The translations under genes and the position numbers were made by a program. A model generated the notes under the pieces. The model did not search any database, had not been told where the DNA came from, and saw only the letters and a program-made list of their open reading frames with translations. From CAZART01 sp964487555 (GTDB lineage: Bacteria > Bacteroidota > Rhodothermia > Rhodothermales > VXPQ01), in assembly GCA_964487555.1 (NCBI GenBank), contig CAZART010000030.1, positions 1 through 46,279 of the forward strand: a stretch of DNA of 46,279 bases, in the 5' to 3' direction. Positions 39,084-45,832 of the stretch are shown here, one piece after another (position 1 is the stretch's first letter; every line of letters begins with the position of its first letter).

Positions 39084-39844
39084 CAGAGTACGTTTGCTTC
39101 GCTGCGCAGCAGGCCGACGAGTTCCGTTACGACGTCATTCGCCTCTCCTTCGAGGATCCGGCCCGGCTCGCGCTCGGGCGTGGCTTCGTAGCGCCGCACG
39201 TGCACGAACGGTAGTTCGATGTCCGGCGGAAGCGCCGCTTCGCGCACGTCGATGGTCTTCCGCTTGGCCGCCATGATCCCCTTGAGATTCGGGATACGGG
39301 GATCGTTCATGTCATTTGAGCACGTCACCAGGCACGGCGGCTCCAGAACGATCTCTTCCTGTCCGGCGTCGCCTTGCCGCGTGACGACGAGATGGTCGTT
39401 CTCTACGTCGAGACCGACCGCGTTAGACGCGTAGGGCAGATCGAGGAGCTCGGCCAACATGCTGCCGGTCAGGCCGGCATCCGTATCCTGGGCTTGCTTC
39501 CCGCAGGCCACTACGTCGAACGTTTCCCCACGGAGGTAATCGGCGAGCAGTTCGGCGTACGCACGCGAATCGTATTCGGTGCCTTCGTCGACCTGCAGAT
39601 GTACGGCCGCCTCGACGCCCATGGCAAGAGCCTTGCGGATAGCCTCCTGCGCACGTTGCGGTCCTACGAGCACGACATGCACGTCGCCACCGTACTTCTC
39701 GGCCAGTACGAGCGCCTCCTCGACGGCCGATGCGTCGTATGCGTTGAGCACCATCCGGCCGCTGTCGGTGACGATTTCGCCGTCGCGAAGGTGTATCGGC
39801 GCCGTCACGTCCGGCACCTGTTTAATGCAAACGATGAACTTCAT
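39083..39844 (-). CDS. etfB: Electron-transfer flavoprotein beta subunit
   Basis: A 253-residue EtfB/FixA. It begins MKFIVCIKQVPDVTAPIHL and contains VEEALVLAEKYGG, QEAIRKALAMGVEAAVHL, CGKQAQDTDAGLTGSMLAELL and LKGIMAAKRKTIDV, all in family order. The N-terminal CIKQVPD form and the CGKQAQDTDAG block are seen in Fix-type and bacterial EtfB proteins. The start at 39844 matches the family; the ORF reaches back 27 codons further without homology. It is the first gene of the etfB-etfA-fixC-fixX series. A 349-nt divergent spacer with a strong hairpin lies ahead of it. Confidence 0.96.
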   Translation of the reverse strand: MKFIVCIKQVPDVTAPIHLRDGEIVTDSGRMVLNAYDASAVEEALVLAEKYGGDVHVVLVGPQRAQEAIRKALAMGVEAAVHLQVDEGTEYDSRAYAELLADYLRGETFDVVACGKQAQDTDAGLTGSMLAELLDLPYASNAVGLDVENDHLVVTRQGDAGQEEIVLEPPCLVTCSNDMNDPRIPNLKGIMAAKRKTIDVREAALPPDIELPFVHVRRYEATPEREPGRILEGEANDVVTELVGLLRSEANVL

Positions 39845-39970
39845 TCGTTGGGCGTGGCTGCCTCCTTTGCTGCGTTGGAAAGGTTTATGAGATCCTTCCG
39901 CGAAGCTTGCGTGGAGAGGATCCAATTATTCCCTTCGTTCTCCTATTTTAGGCACGGCCCATTAAGAGCA

Positions 39971-40001
39971 CGGCGGACGCGCCGCTCACCGGCGTCCGCC
40001 G
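39971..40001. other. Strong GC hairpin in the etfB upstream spacer
   Basis: A 10-bp perfect stem, CGGCGGACGC at 39971-39980 and its complement at 39992-40001, surrounds an 11-nt loop. It lies about 126 nt upstream of the etfB start (minus strand) and 192 nt ahead of the plus-strand outer-membrane gene. No U-run follows on either strand, so it is not an ordinary terminator. It could be a leader element or a protein-binding site. The rest of the spacer (39845-40142) shows no gene or tRNA. Confidence 0.5.
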
Positions 40002-40142
40002 CTAGTGCGATTTGGCCGCGTGCCGTCCTCGCTTGAGATGCGCAATAACTTAAAAAATCGAGCGTCCTCTGTTAAACGAAGATTTGCCCAATCCAGGTCG
40101 GTATCACCTGTTTGCCATCGGCGTCCACTCTGTCTTTATACC

Positions 40143-40194
40143 TGGGACTCGCATCTACGTCATCCGCATGGGACTCGCATCTAGGTCATCCGCA
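40143..40194. repeat. 26-nt tandem duplication ending at a start codon
   Basis: Two adjacent 26-nt copies lie at 40143-40168 and 40169-40194, identical except for one base. Each begins TGGGACTCGCATCTA and ends GTCATCCGCA. The last base of the second copy is the A of the ATG that starts the outer-membrane protein gene. The first copy therefore creates an extra ATG at 40168, which opens a 9-codon frame (MGLASRSSA) whose stop overlaps the real start as ATGA. Confidence 0.9.
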
Positions 40195-40712
40195 TGAAAT
40201 CGGTCTGCTTGGTTTTCGTCTCGTTGGTCCTGGCCTTTGTCCTGCAGGCGGCCGTCGCCCCTCACGACGCGGCCGCACAGACCTCCCCCCGTTTCGGCCT
40301 CGGGTTCAACTCGATGTTGAGCTCCGCCGACGGATTCGGGATCGGATTCCGAGGCCGAGCCTCCGCGCCGGTGAATCTTGACTTGTCGATCGCTATTGAC
40401 GTGGGCTTTACCGGATTCGTCCTCGGCGGACGCCGGAACGCCGACTACATCTTCGACCCTCAGCTCTCTGCGATCATCAATCTTCCCCAAAGCGAAGACC
40501 GTGCAGGCTACATTCTTTTTGGGCTAGGCGGCTACGTACCGGTCGGGCGGGATGCCGAGGACGAGCAGAGCGGGCCTACGATTCACATCGGCCTCGGCTG
40601 GGTGCGCGCCCTTCACGAGACGTCTCTTTTTTACGAGATCGACCCTGCTCTGATCATCGGCGAACAGCGCGTGGACATAGCGATTCCGTTGCGGATAGGA
40701 GTAATTTTTTAG
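40194..40712 (+). CDS. Small outer-membrane beta-barrel protein
   Basis: A 172-residue protein with a signal peptide (MKSVCLVFVSLVLAFVLQAA, cut near AAAQ). The mature part alternates hydrophobic and polar residues in short strands separated by Gly and Asp turns (RFGLGFNSML, GFGIGFRGRASA, LDLSIAIDVGFTGFVLGG) and ends in a C-terminal Phe (IPLRIGVIF), which is typical of outer-membrane barrels. About eight strands fit the length. I do not recognise a specific family; it could be a small OmpA/OmpW-like barrel. The 26-nt duplication places a short upstream frame directly on its start codon. Confidence 0.75.
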   Translation: MKSVCLVFVSLVLAFVLQAAVAPHDAAAQTSPRFGLGFNSMLSSADGFGIGFRGRASAPVNLDLSIAIDVGFTGFVLGGRRNADYIFDPQLSAIINLPQSEDRAGYILFGLGGYVPVGRDAEDEQSGPTIHIGLGWVRALHETSLFYEIDPALIIGEQRVDIAIPLRIGVIF

Positions 40713-40736
40713 ACCTGATTGCCGCGACTTTTCGAC

Positions 40737-40910
40737 GGGAGATCGGGGATGGGTGATTGGAGAAGGTCGCCGTGTCTGACGCGCGGCCCCCTCCTACGGC
40801 GGACTTCGAATCGTGGCCGTGCGATCTCCGATGTCCTATCTCCCATCCCCCGGTCCGTCCGTTCTCCCATCTCCGGTCCGTCCGTTTTCCCATCTCCGGT
40901 CCGTTCGCGG
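40737..40910. repeat. 23-nt direct repeat with an inverted partner upstream of hemW
   Basis: A 23-nt unit beginning GGTCCGTCCGTT and ending CCCATCTCC occurs at 40852-40874 and 40875-40897, followed by a partial third copy (GGTCCGTTCG). At 40737-40757 a related sequence in the opposite orientation (CGGGGATGGG within GGGAGATCGGGGATGGGTGA) could fold back on the CCCATCCCCCG near 40845. The whole spacer of about 237 nt holds no gene; frames open through it are low-complexity extensions of hemW. Confidence 0.75.
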
Positions 40911-40949
40911 GAAAACTTTCTCGTCCGCCGATGCGTTGTGAACGCCGCA

Positions 40950-42104
40950 ATGGCCTCGATCTACCTACACATCCCCTTCTGCACCCAGCGGTGCGTGTAC
41001 TGCGACTTTTATTTCGTCACGACGCAGAGGACGCACGGCGCCTTCGTCGAGGCGATGTGCAACGAGATCGAGTTCTACGCCTCGAAGTATGCCGACACCG
41101 AACCGGTTGAGACCGTCTATTTCGGAGGTGGCACGCCTTCGCTGCTGCAGCTTGAAGAGGTAGGCCGCCTGCTGCAGGCCGTCCATGCGCATTTCGACAC
41201 GTCGGCCCTGCGGGAGACGACCATCGAAATCAATCCTGAAAATGCGGACGTCGATTACCTCAGCAGCCTCCGATCCCTGGGATTCGACCGGCTCAGCATC
41301 GGAATCCAATCGTTTTTCCCGGACGATCTGGCGTTCATGAATCGCAGCCATACGCCTGACGATGCGGAGTCGTGCGTCGCGAGCGCGCGAAAGGCCGGGT
41401 TCGAGAACTTCTCGGCCGATCTCATCTTCGGCATTCCCGATCAGCCCGAAGAATACTGGTTCGCCAACGTTCAGAAGCTCATCCGCCTGGATGTCCCGCA
41501 CATCTCAGCCTACAGCCTGACGATCGAGGAGCGGACGCCGCTCCATAAGATGGTCGAAAGAGGCGTCGTGCAGCCGCCGCCGGAGGAAGAGCTCGAAGAG
41601 CGCTACCGGTTCACCATGGATTACTTGAAGGAGCACGGCTACGAGCACTACGAGATTTCCAGCTTTGCGATGCCGGGTGCCCGTTCGCAGCACAATCAGA
41701 TGTACTGGAATCATCAGAACTACCTTGGCTTCGGCCCTTCCGCGCACTCATTCTGGTGGAAGGGGCTGCCGGCCTACCGGTGGTTCAACGAGCGCAATCT
41801 TCGCCGCTACGAGGGGCTGATGCGGCAGCACGAGGTGCCGGTCGGCGGCCGTGAGGCCATGTCGCTCGACATGTTGGCTAATGAATATATTTTGCTTCGC
41901 CTGCGAACGTCGGACGGTATCGATCTCTCGCGTTTGGAAGATCGATACGGCGTCGATCTATTTTACGAGAAGGAAGATGACCTCGCATGGCTCGAATCGG
42001 AGGGTTACCTTCGTCAGGATGACCGTCGTCTGACCTTAACGGATGATGGAAAGCTGCTCTGTGATTCGATAACCTCTAAGCTGCTCCTGGACCTCGACGA
42101 TTAG
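40950..42104 (+). CDS. hemW: Radical SAM haem chaperone HemW
   Basis: A 384-residue radical-SAM protein of the HemW (formerly HemN-like) type. The cluster motif CTQRCVYCDF near the N-terminus provides Cys11, Cys15 and Cys18 for the 4Fe-4S cluster and the adjacent SAM. FGGGTPSLL, EINPENADVDYL, GFDRLSIGIQSF, ENFSADLIFGIPDQ and PHISAYSLTIEE follow in family order, and a HemN-type C-terminal domain closes it. HemW is thought to carry haem to target proteins; true coproporphyrinogen dehydrogenase activity is not implied. The start at 40950 (MASIYLHIPFC) matches the family. Its stop is directly followed by the ATG of the DUF192 gene, so both are probably one operon. Confidence 0.93.
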   Translation: MASIYLHIPFCTQRCVYCDFYFVTTQRTHGAFVEAMCNEIEFYASKYADTEPVETVYFGGGTPSLLQLEEVGRLLQAVHAHFDTSALRETTIEINPENADVDYLSSLRSLGFDRLSIGIQSFFPDDLAFMNRSHTPDDAESCVASARKAGFENFSADLIFGIPDQPEEYWFANVQKLIRLDVPHISAYSLTIEERTPLHKMVERGVVQPPPEEELEERYRFTMDYLKEHGYEHYEISSFAMPGARSQHNQMYWNHQNYLGFGPSAHSFWWKGLPAYRWFNERNLRRYEGLMRQHEVPVGGREAMSLDMLANEYILLRLRTSDGIDLSRLEDRYGVDLFYEKEDDLAWLESEGYLRQDDRRLTLTDDGKLLCDSITSKLLLDLDD

Positions 42105-42596
42105 ATGCGACACCTTCTGCTCGTCCTGTCCTGCGTGATACTCATCGCAGGCTGCCGTTCGAATGAACGTGAGCTACCCACGATTCGCACCGATTCCGAC
42201 TTCCGCACCGACGGCCGATTAGCGTTTCTGAATCCGGACGGCGACACGTTGTCGACCATTGATATCGAGATCGCCGAAACCGATGAGGCCCGCATGCGCG
42301 GCCTGATGGGCCGTCGGAGCCTTCCGCCGCGTAGCGGGATGTTCTTCATCATGGACGAGGCCGACACGACCGGTTTCTGGATGCGCAACACCCCGATGCC
42401 GCTCGACATCATCTTTGTGGGGCCGGATTCGCAGGTCGTCAGTATCGCGCGCCGGACGAAGCCCTACTCGGACGAGGTAATCAGTCCGGCGGCCGCGAAG
42501 AAATTCGTCGTGGAAGTGCGGGCCGGCCAGGCGGCGCGCCTCGGCATTAGCGAAAGCACGCGGATCACCTGGAATCGATCGCAGCCGCCCACCTGA
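42105..42596 (+). CDS. DUF192 lipoprotein, first copy
   Basis: A 163-residue lipoprotein: signal peptide MRHLLLVLSCVILIAGC with lipobox IAGC, then a DUF192 domain (about 50-155). The domain blocks are IDIEIAETDEARMRGLMGRR, SGMFFIMDEADTTGFWMRNT, and DIIFVGPDSQVVSI. DUF192 proteins are small envelope proteins without a settled function. The start follows the hemW stop with no gap. A related gene lies 135 nt downstream, so this is a tandem duplication. The stop is within a degenerate copy of the 19-nt repeat that fills the spacer between the two. Confidence 0.9.
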   Translation: MRHLLLVLSCVILIAGCRSNERELPTIRTDSDFRTDGRLAFLNPDGDTLSTIDIEIAETDEARMRGLMGRRSLPPRSGMFFIMDEADTTGFWMRNTPMPLDIIFVGPDSQVVSIARRTKPYSDEVISPAAAKKFVVEVRAGQAARLGISESTRITWNRSQPPT

Positions 42597-42597
42597 C

Positions 42598-42701
42598 GTC
42601 GAATGGCCCGTCTATTGCCGAATGGCCCACCTGATGCCGAATGGCCCACCTGATGCCGAATGGCCCGCGTGATGCCGAATGGCCCGCGTGACGCCGAATT
42701 G
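42598..42701. repeat. 19-nt tandem array between the two DUF192 genes
   Basis: Five adjacent 19-nt units at 42598-42616, 42617-42635, 42636-42654, 42655-42673 and 42674-42692, then a partial unit. The consensus is GCCGAATGGCCCACCTGAT, with GCG replacing ACC in the later copies. Units two and three are identical. The end of the upstream DUF192 gene (CCGCCCACCTGAC) resembles the same motif, so the array may have grown from it. No spacer sequences separate the units, so it is not a CRISPR array. Confidence 0.93.
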
Positions 42702-42731
42702 TGTGAGCAGCGACGTGTACAAATCCGAATG

Positions 42732-43250
42732 ATGAAGTCAACCTGCCTCTTTTTGGTGATGATTCTCGCCTCGCTGGCGGCGAGCGGATGCGCCGGCGAT
42801 GACGCAGAGACATCGGAAACGGCGAATGATCGCCCGGCCATCCCGTTTCGTCACGACGGCTCGCTCACCTTCCTACGGAACGGGGAGGAGATCGTGACCA
42901 TCGATATCGAAATTGCGGAAACCGATTCGGCCCGGCAGCGGGGTTTGATGCAGCGGAGATCGCTGCCCGAGAAAAGCGGAATGCTCTTCATCTTCGATCG
43001 CGAGGAACCGCAGGGCTTCTGGATGGGCAATACCCCGCTCGCGCTGGATCTGATGTTCGTCGACGGCGATTCCCAGATCGTCGACATCGACAAGTACAAC
43101 AAGCCATACGATCCCTCGACGATCGCCTCCGACGCGCCGGCGCGGTTCGTGGTGGAGGTACCGGCGGGGTTCGCCGACACGTACGGGGTTAGTGAGACGG
43201 ATCGGGTGAGGTGGGGGGGCGAGGATCGAGAGTCGAGGATCGAGGATTGA
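42732..43250 (+). CDS. DUF192 lipoprotein, second copy, with a repeat-derived C-terminus
   Basis: A 172-residue lipoprotein with signal peptide MKSTCLFLVMILASLAASGC (lipobox ASGC) and a DUF192 domain closely matching the upstream copy (IDIEIAETDSARQRGLMQRR, SGMLFIFDREEPQGFWMGNT). The natural end of the domain is near DTYGVSETDRVRW. After that the frame runs into the GA-rich heptanucleotide array and adds about 10 residues (GGEDRESRIED) before a TGA inside the repeat. An adjacent ATG at 42729 is an equally likely start. The two DUF192 genes probably arose by duplication within the hemW operon. Confidence 0.88.
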   Translation: MKSTCLFLVMILASLAASGCAGDDAETSETANDRPAIPFRHDGSLTFLRNGEEIVTIDIEIAETDSARQRGLMQRRSLPEKSGMLFIFDREEPQGFWMGNTPLALDLMFVDGDSQIVDIDKYNKPYDPSTIASDAPARFVVEVPAGFADTYGVSETDRVRWGGEDRESRIED

Positions 43251-43407
43251 GGATCCGGTCGGGGCGTGAGGGTTGAAGATCGGGGATCGAGGATCGAGGG
43301 GCGAGGATTGAGGATTGAGGATTGAGGATTGGGTCGGGGCGAGCGGGCGTGAGTGGCCAGGGGCGGGGGGCGTTGATGATGGGATCGATCTTCGATTCTC
43401 GATCCTC
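43219..43407. repeat. GA-rich heptanucleotide array with an inverted arm
   Basis: The sequence 43219-43330 is built from variants of a 7-nt unit (AGGATCG, AGGATTG), including four perfect GAGGATT copies at 43303-43330. A segment at 43221-43241 (GAGGATCGAGAGTCGAGGAT and one more base) is complementary at 19 of 21 positions to 43387-43407, so the region could fold into a long hairpin. It lies in the convergent spacer between the second DUF192 gene and the sufA-like gene, and begins inside the former. Confidence 0.9.
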
Positions 43408-43416
43408 CACCGCTCC

Positions 43417-43752
43417 TCACAACCCGAACGATTCCCCACAGGCACACGTCCGCGCCGCCTGCGGATTCATAAAATGGAAGCCTTTCCCTTCCAGCCCTTC
43501 GGTGAAATCGAGCTCGGAGCCGCTGACGTACAGATAGCTGCGCTTGTCGAGCACGACGCGAAGCCCGTCCACGTGGTAGACCCGGTCTCCCTCCTGCTCG
43601 GTCGTGTCCCATCCCAGGTCGTACGTCAGGCCGGAGCATCCGCCCGGGATGACGGCGACGCGAAGCATCGTGTCATCGAGATCGACACGGTCGTTGCCCG
43701 CGATCTCGCGGATTTTTCGGACGGCTCGATCGGTGATTTGTATATCCTGCAT
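43417..43752 (-). CDS. A-type iron-sulfur carrier (SufA/IscA/ErpA family)
   Basis: A 111-residue HesB/IscA-family protein. The three conserved cluster-binding cysteines are present: Cys39 in VIPGGCSGLTY, and Cys103 and Cys105 in ARTCACGESF. GKGFHFMNPQA matches the family. Such proteins hold or hand over Fe-S clusters. The start is set at 43752 (MQDIQITDRAV); three upstream in-frame Mets (to 43782) are less likely. It is on the opposite strand to sufB, 506 nt apart and divergent, so the suf genes here form two transcription units. I cannot tell SufA from ErpA or IscA. Confidence 0.92.
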   Translation of the reverse strand: MQDIQITDRAVRKIREIAGNDRVDLDDTMLRVAVIPGGCSGLTYDLGWDTTEQEGDRVYHVDGLRVVLDKRSYLYVSGSELDFTEGLEGKGFHFMNPQAARTCACGESFGL

Positions 43753-43827
43753 GGTGGATCGCATGGATGGCATGATCATCAATCTCCCTAAATGACGTGG
43801 GGCCGTCGGAGGTTTCCAGGCGGATCA

Positions 43828-44119
43828 TTCTTCGTTCTTCGTTCTTCGTTCGTGAAATTGGACGCCGAAGCCGTTGAATCGATGGCCCACGTCTGATCCC
43901 GCGAACGATGGACGGGGAACGGTGAGCCGAAAACGGTGAGCGGAAAACGGTAAGCGGAGAACGGTTAGGGTGAGCTGTGAGGGTGAGCGGTGAGCTGTGA
44001 GCTGTGAGCAGTGAGGGTGAGCGGTGAGGGTGTCGGTGAGCGGAGAACAGTGAGCCGTAAGCGGTGAGGGTGGCGGAGAGCGGAGAGCAGTGAGCGGAGA
44101 GGGAACGAAGAACGATGAG
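43828..44119. repeat. Heptamer arrays between sufA-like gene and sufB
   Basis: Three perfect copies of TTCTTCG lie at 43828-43848. From about 43914 to 44119 the sequence is a degenerate run of GTGAGCG, GTGAGCT and GTGAGGG units, mostly of 6-7 nt. At the far end, GAACGAAGAACG (44103-44114) is the exact complement of CGTTCTTCGTTC in the first array, so the two arms are inverted around the middle array. The spacer between 43753 and 44161 otherwise shows no gene. Confidence 0.9.
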
Positions 44120-44161
44120 CGGGATCGGAACGAAGACTTCGTGAAAGGGTTTGTAACCTGG

Positions 44162-44188
44162 CGTTGACACATTGTACTTATGTCAACG
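44162..44188. promoter_or_regulatory. Perfect 8-bp inverted repeat ahead of sufB, candidate operator
   Basis: CGTTGACA at 44162-44169 and TGTCAACG at 44181-44188 are exact complements separated by 11 nt. The centre of the site is about 84 nt upstream of the sufB start. The left arm contains TTGACA, which could also be a -35 element in other phyla. The symmetry and length suit a dimeric regulator. Fe-S assembly genes are often controlled by such factors (for example Rrf2-type IscR, or SufR, which in cyanobacteria binds a GTTG/CAAC palindrome), but the protein here is unknown. Confidence 0.6.
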
Positions 44189-44258
44189 GATGTTTACACT
44201 TGAGAAGCCGGTTCAGCAGGCCGGCCGCCAATACAGCCTAGCAAAAAAGCCGAATAGC

Positions 44259-45722
44259 ATGCCGATTACGGAAACCCAATTCCTGCAGCAGGTTGCGGAT
44301 ACCGACTACAAATATGGTTGGTCCACGGAGGTCGAAGCGGACACGATTCCAAAGGGCCTGAATGAAGACGTCATCCGGATGATATCCGCCAAGAAGGAAG
44401 AGCCGGAGTGGCTGCTCGAGTGGCGGCTGAAGGCGTTCCGGTACTGGATGACGCTGGCCGAGGATCGCGATAAGTACCCGCGGTGGGCCCATATCGATTA
44501 TCCGAACATCGATTTTCAGAACATGACCTATTACTCGTCCCCGAGCAAAAAGCCGCGGTACGAGAGCCTGGATGACGTGGATCCGGAGCTTCTGGAAACG
44601 TTCGAGCGCCTGGGCATTCCGTTGGGAGAACAGAAGAAGCTCGCGGGGGTCGCCGTCGACGCCGTCATGGACAGTGTCTCGGTTCATACGACGTTTAAGA
44701 AGGAGCTCGCCGAGAAAGGCGTCATCTTCTGCTCCTTCGGCGAAGCCGTGGCCGATCATCCCGACCTGGTCAAGAAGTATATGGGCTCGGTCGTGCCCTA
44801 CACGGATAACTTCTATGCGGCGCTGAACGCCGCCGTCTTTAGTGACGGGTCGTTCTGCTATATCCCGAAGGGCGTCCGTTGTCCGATGGAGCTATCGACG
44901 TACTTCCGCATCAATCAGGCAGGTACGGGCCAGTTCGAGCGCACGCTGATCGTCGCCGAAGAAGGCAGCTACGTCAGCTATCTCGAGGGATGCACGGCGC
45001 CGCAGCGCGATGAGAATCAGCTCCACGCGGCCGTCGTCGAGATCGTGGCGGAGAAGAACGCCGAGGTCAAATATTCGACCATCCAGAACTGGTATCCCGG
45101 CAACGCCGAGGGCAAAGGCGGCATCTACAACTTCGTGACGAAGCGCGGCATCTGTAAGGGGGACCACGCCAAGATTTCCTGGACGCAGCTCGAGACGGGA
45201 TCGGCGATCACGTGGAAGTATCCGAGCGTAATCCTGAAGGGAGACCACTCCGTAGGCGAGTTCTACTCGGTCGCCTTCACGAAGGGCCGCCAGCAGGCCG
45301 ACACGGGCACGAAGATGACCCACATCGGCAAGAACACAAAGAGCACAATCATCTCGAAGGGGATCTCGGGAGGATTTTCGAATAACTCCTACCGCGGTCT
45401 CGTCAAGATCAACAAGGGTGCGGAGAATGCCCGCAATTTCTCCCAATGCGACTCGATGCTCCTGGGCGACAAGTGCGGGGCGCATACGTTCCCGTACATC
45501 GAGATCGGAAACCCATCCGCGAAGGTCGAGCACGAGGCCACCACGTCGAAGGTCGGCGAAGACCAGATCTTCTACTGCAACCAGCGCGGAATCGGTGAGG
45601 AAGCCGCCATCAAGCTGATCGTCAACGGCTTCTGCAAAGAAATTCTCTCAAAGCTGCCGATGGAGTTTGCCGTGGAAGCGCAGAAACTCCTCGACATCGA
45701 GCTTGAGGGGTCGGTGGGATAA
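44259..45722 (+). CDS. sufB: Fe-S cluster assembly scaffold protein SufB
   Basis: A 487-residue SufB, part of the SufBCD complex that builds Fe-S clusters in the cytoplasm. Family blocks are DTIPKGLNEDVIRMISAKK, EPEWLLEWRLKAFRYW, SFCYIPKGVRCPMELSTYFR, VAEEGSYVSYLEGCTAP and a C-terminal CDSMLLGDKCGAHTFPYI with cysteines in the assembly region. The start is placed at 44259 (MPITETQFLQQVADTDYKYGW), which fits the usual SufB N-terminus; ATGs at 44190 and 44172 would add 23 or 29 non-homologous residues that run back across the candidate operator. sufC starts 110 nt downstream. sufD is expected after sufC, beyond the window. Confidence 0.96.
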   Translation: MPITETQFLQQVADTDYKYGWSTEVEADTIPKGLNEDVIRMISAKKEEPEWLLEWRLKAFRYWMTLAEDRDKYPRWAHIDYPNIDFQNMTYYSSPSKKPRYESLDDVDPELLETFERLGIPLGEQKKLAGVAVDAVMDSVSVHTTFKKELAEKGVIFCSFGEAVADHPDLVKKYMGSVVPYTDNFYAALNAAVFSDGSFCYIPKGVRCPMELSTYFRINQAGTGQFERTLIVAEEGSYVSYLEGCTAPQRDENQLHAAVVEIVAEKNAEVKYSTIQNWYPGNAEGKGGIYNFVTKRGICKGDHAKISWTQLETGSAITWKYPSVILKGDHSVGEFYSVAFTKGRQQADTGTKMTHIGKNTKSTIISKGISGGFSNNSYRGLVKINKGAENARNFSQCDSMLLGDKCGAHTFPYIEIGNPSAKVEHEATTSKVGEDQIFYCNQRGIGEEAAIKLIVNGFCKEILSKLPMEFAVEAQKLLDIELEGSVG

Positions 45723-45774
45723 ACAGACGGTACCGGACGACCACGTACCGTTCAACAGGCGGCAATCGGCACTT

Positions 45775-45803
45775 CGATTCTCGATACTCGATACTCGATA
45801 CTC
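45775..45803. repeat. CGATACT heptamer array before sufC
   Basis: Four adjacent 7-nt units: CGATTCT at 45775-45781 and then three CGATACT copies to 45802. The motif TTCGATTCTCGAT also occurs in the inverted arm near 43391, so this belongs to the same repeat family. It lies in the 110-nt spacer between sufB and sufC, 30 nt before the sufC start. Confidence 0.88.
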
Positions 45804-45832
45804 ATTCGAAACAACGCATAAACCATAAAGGA

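Noticed and set aside
42598..42701. Possible CRISPR array
   Set aside because: The 19-nt units are adjacent without spacers, and no cas genes are present.
43825..44172. Minus-strand frame with repeated LTAHRSP-like peptides
   Set aside because: Low-complexity reading of the heptamer arrays, with no gene-like sequence outside the repeats.
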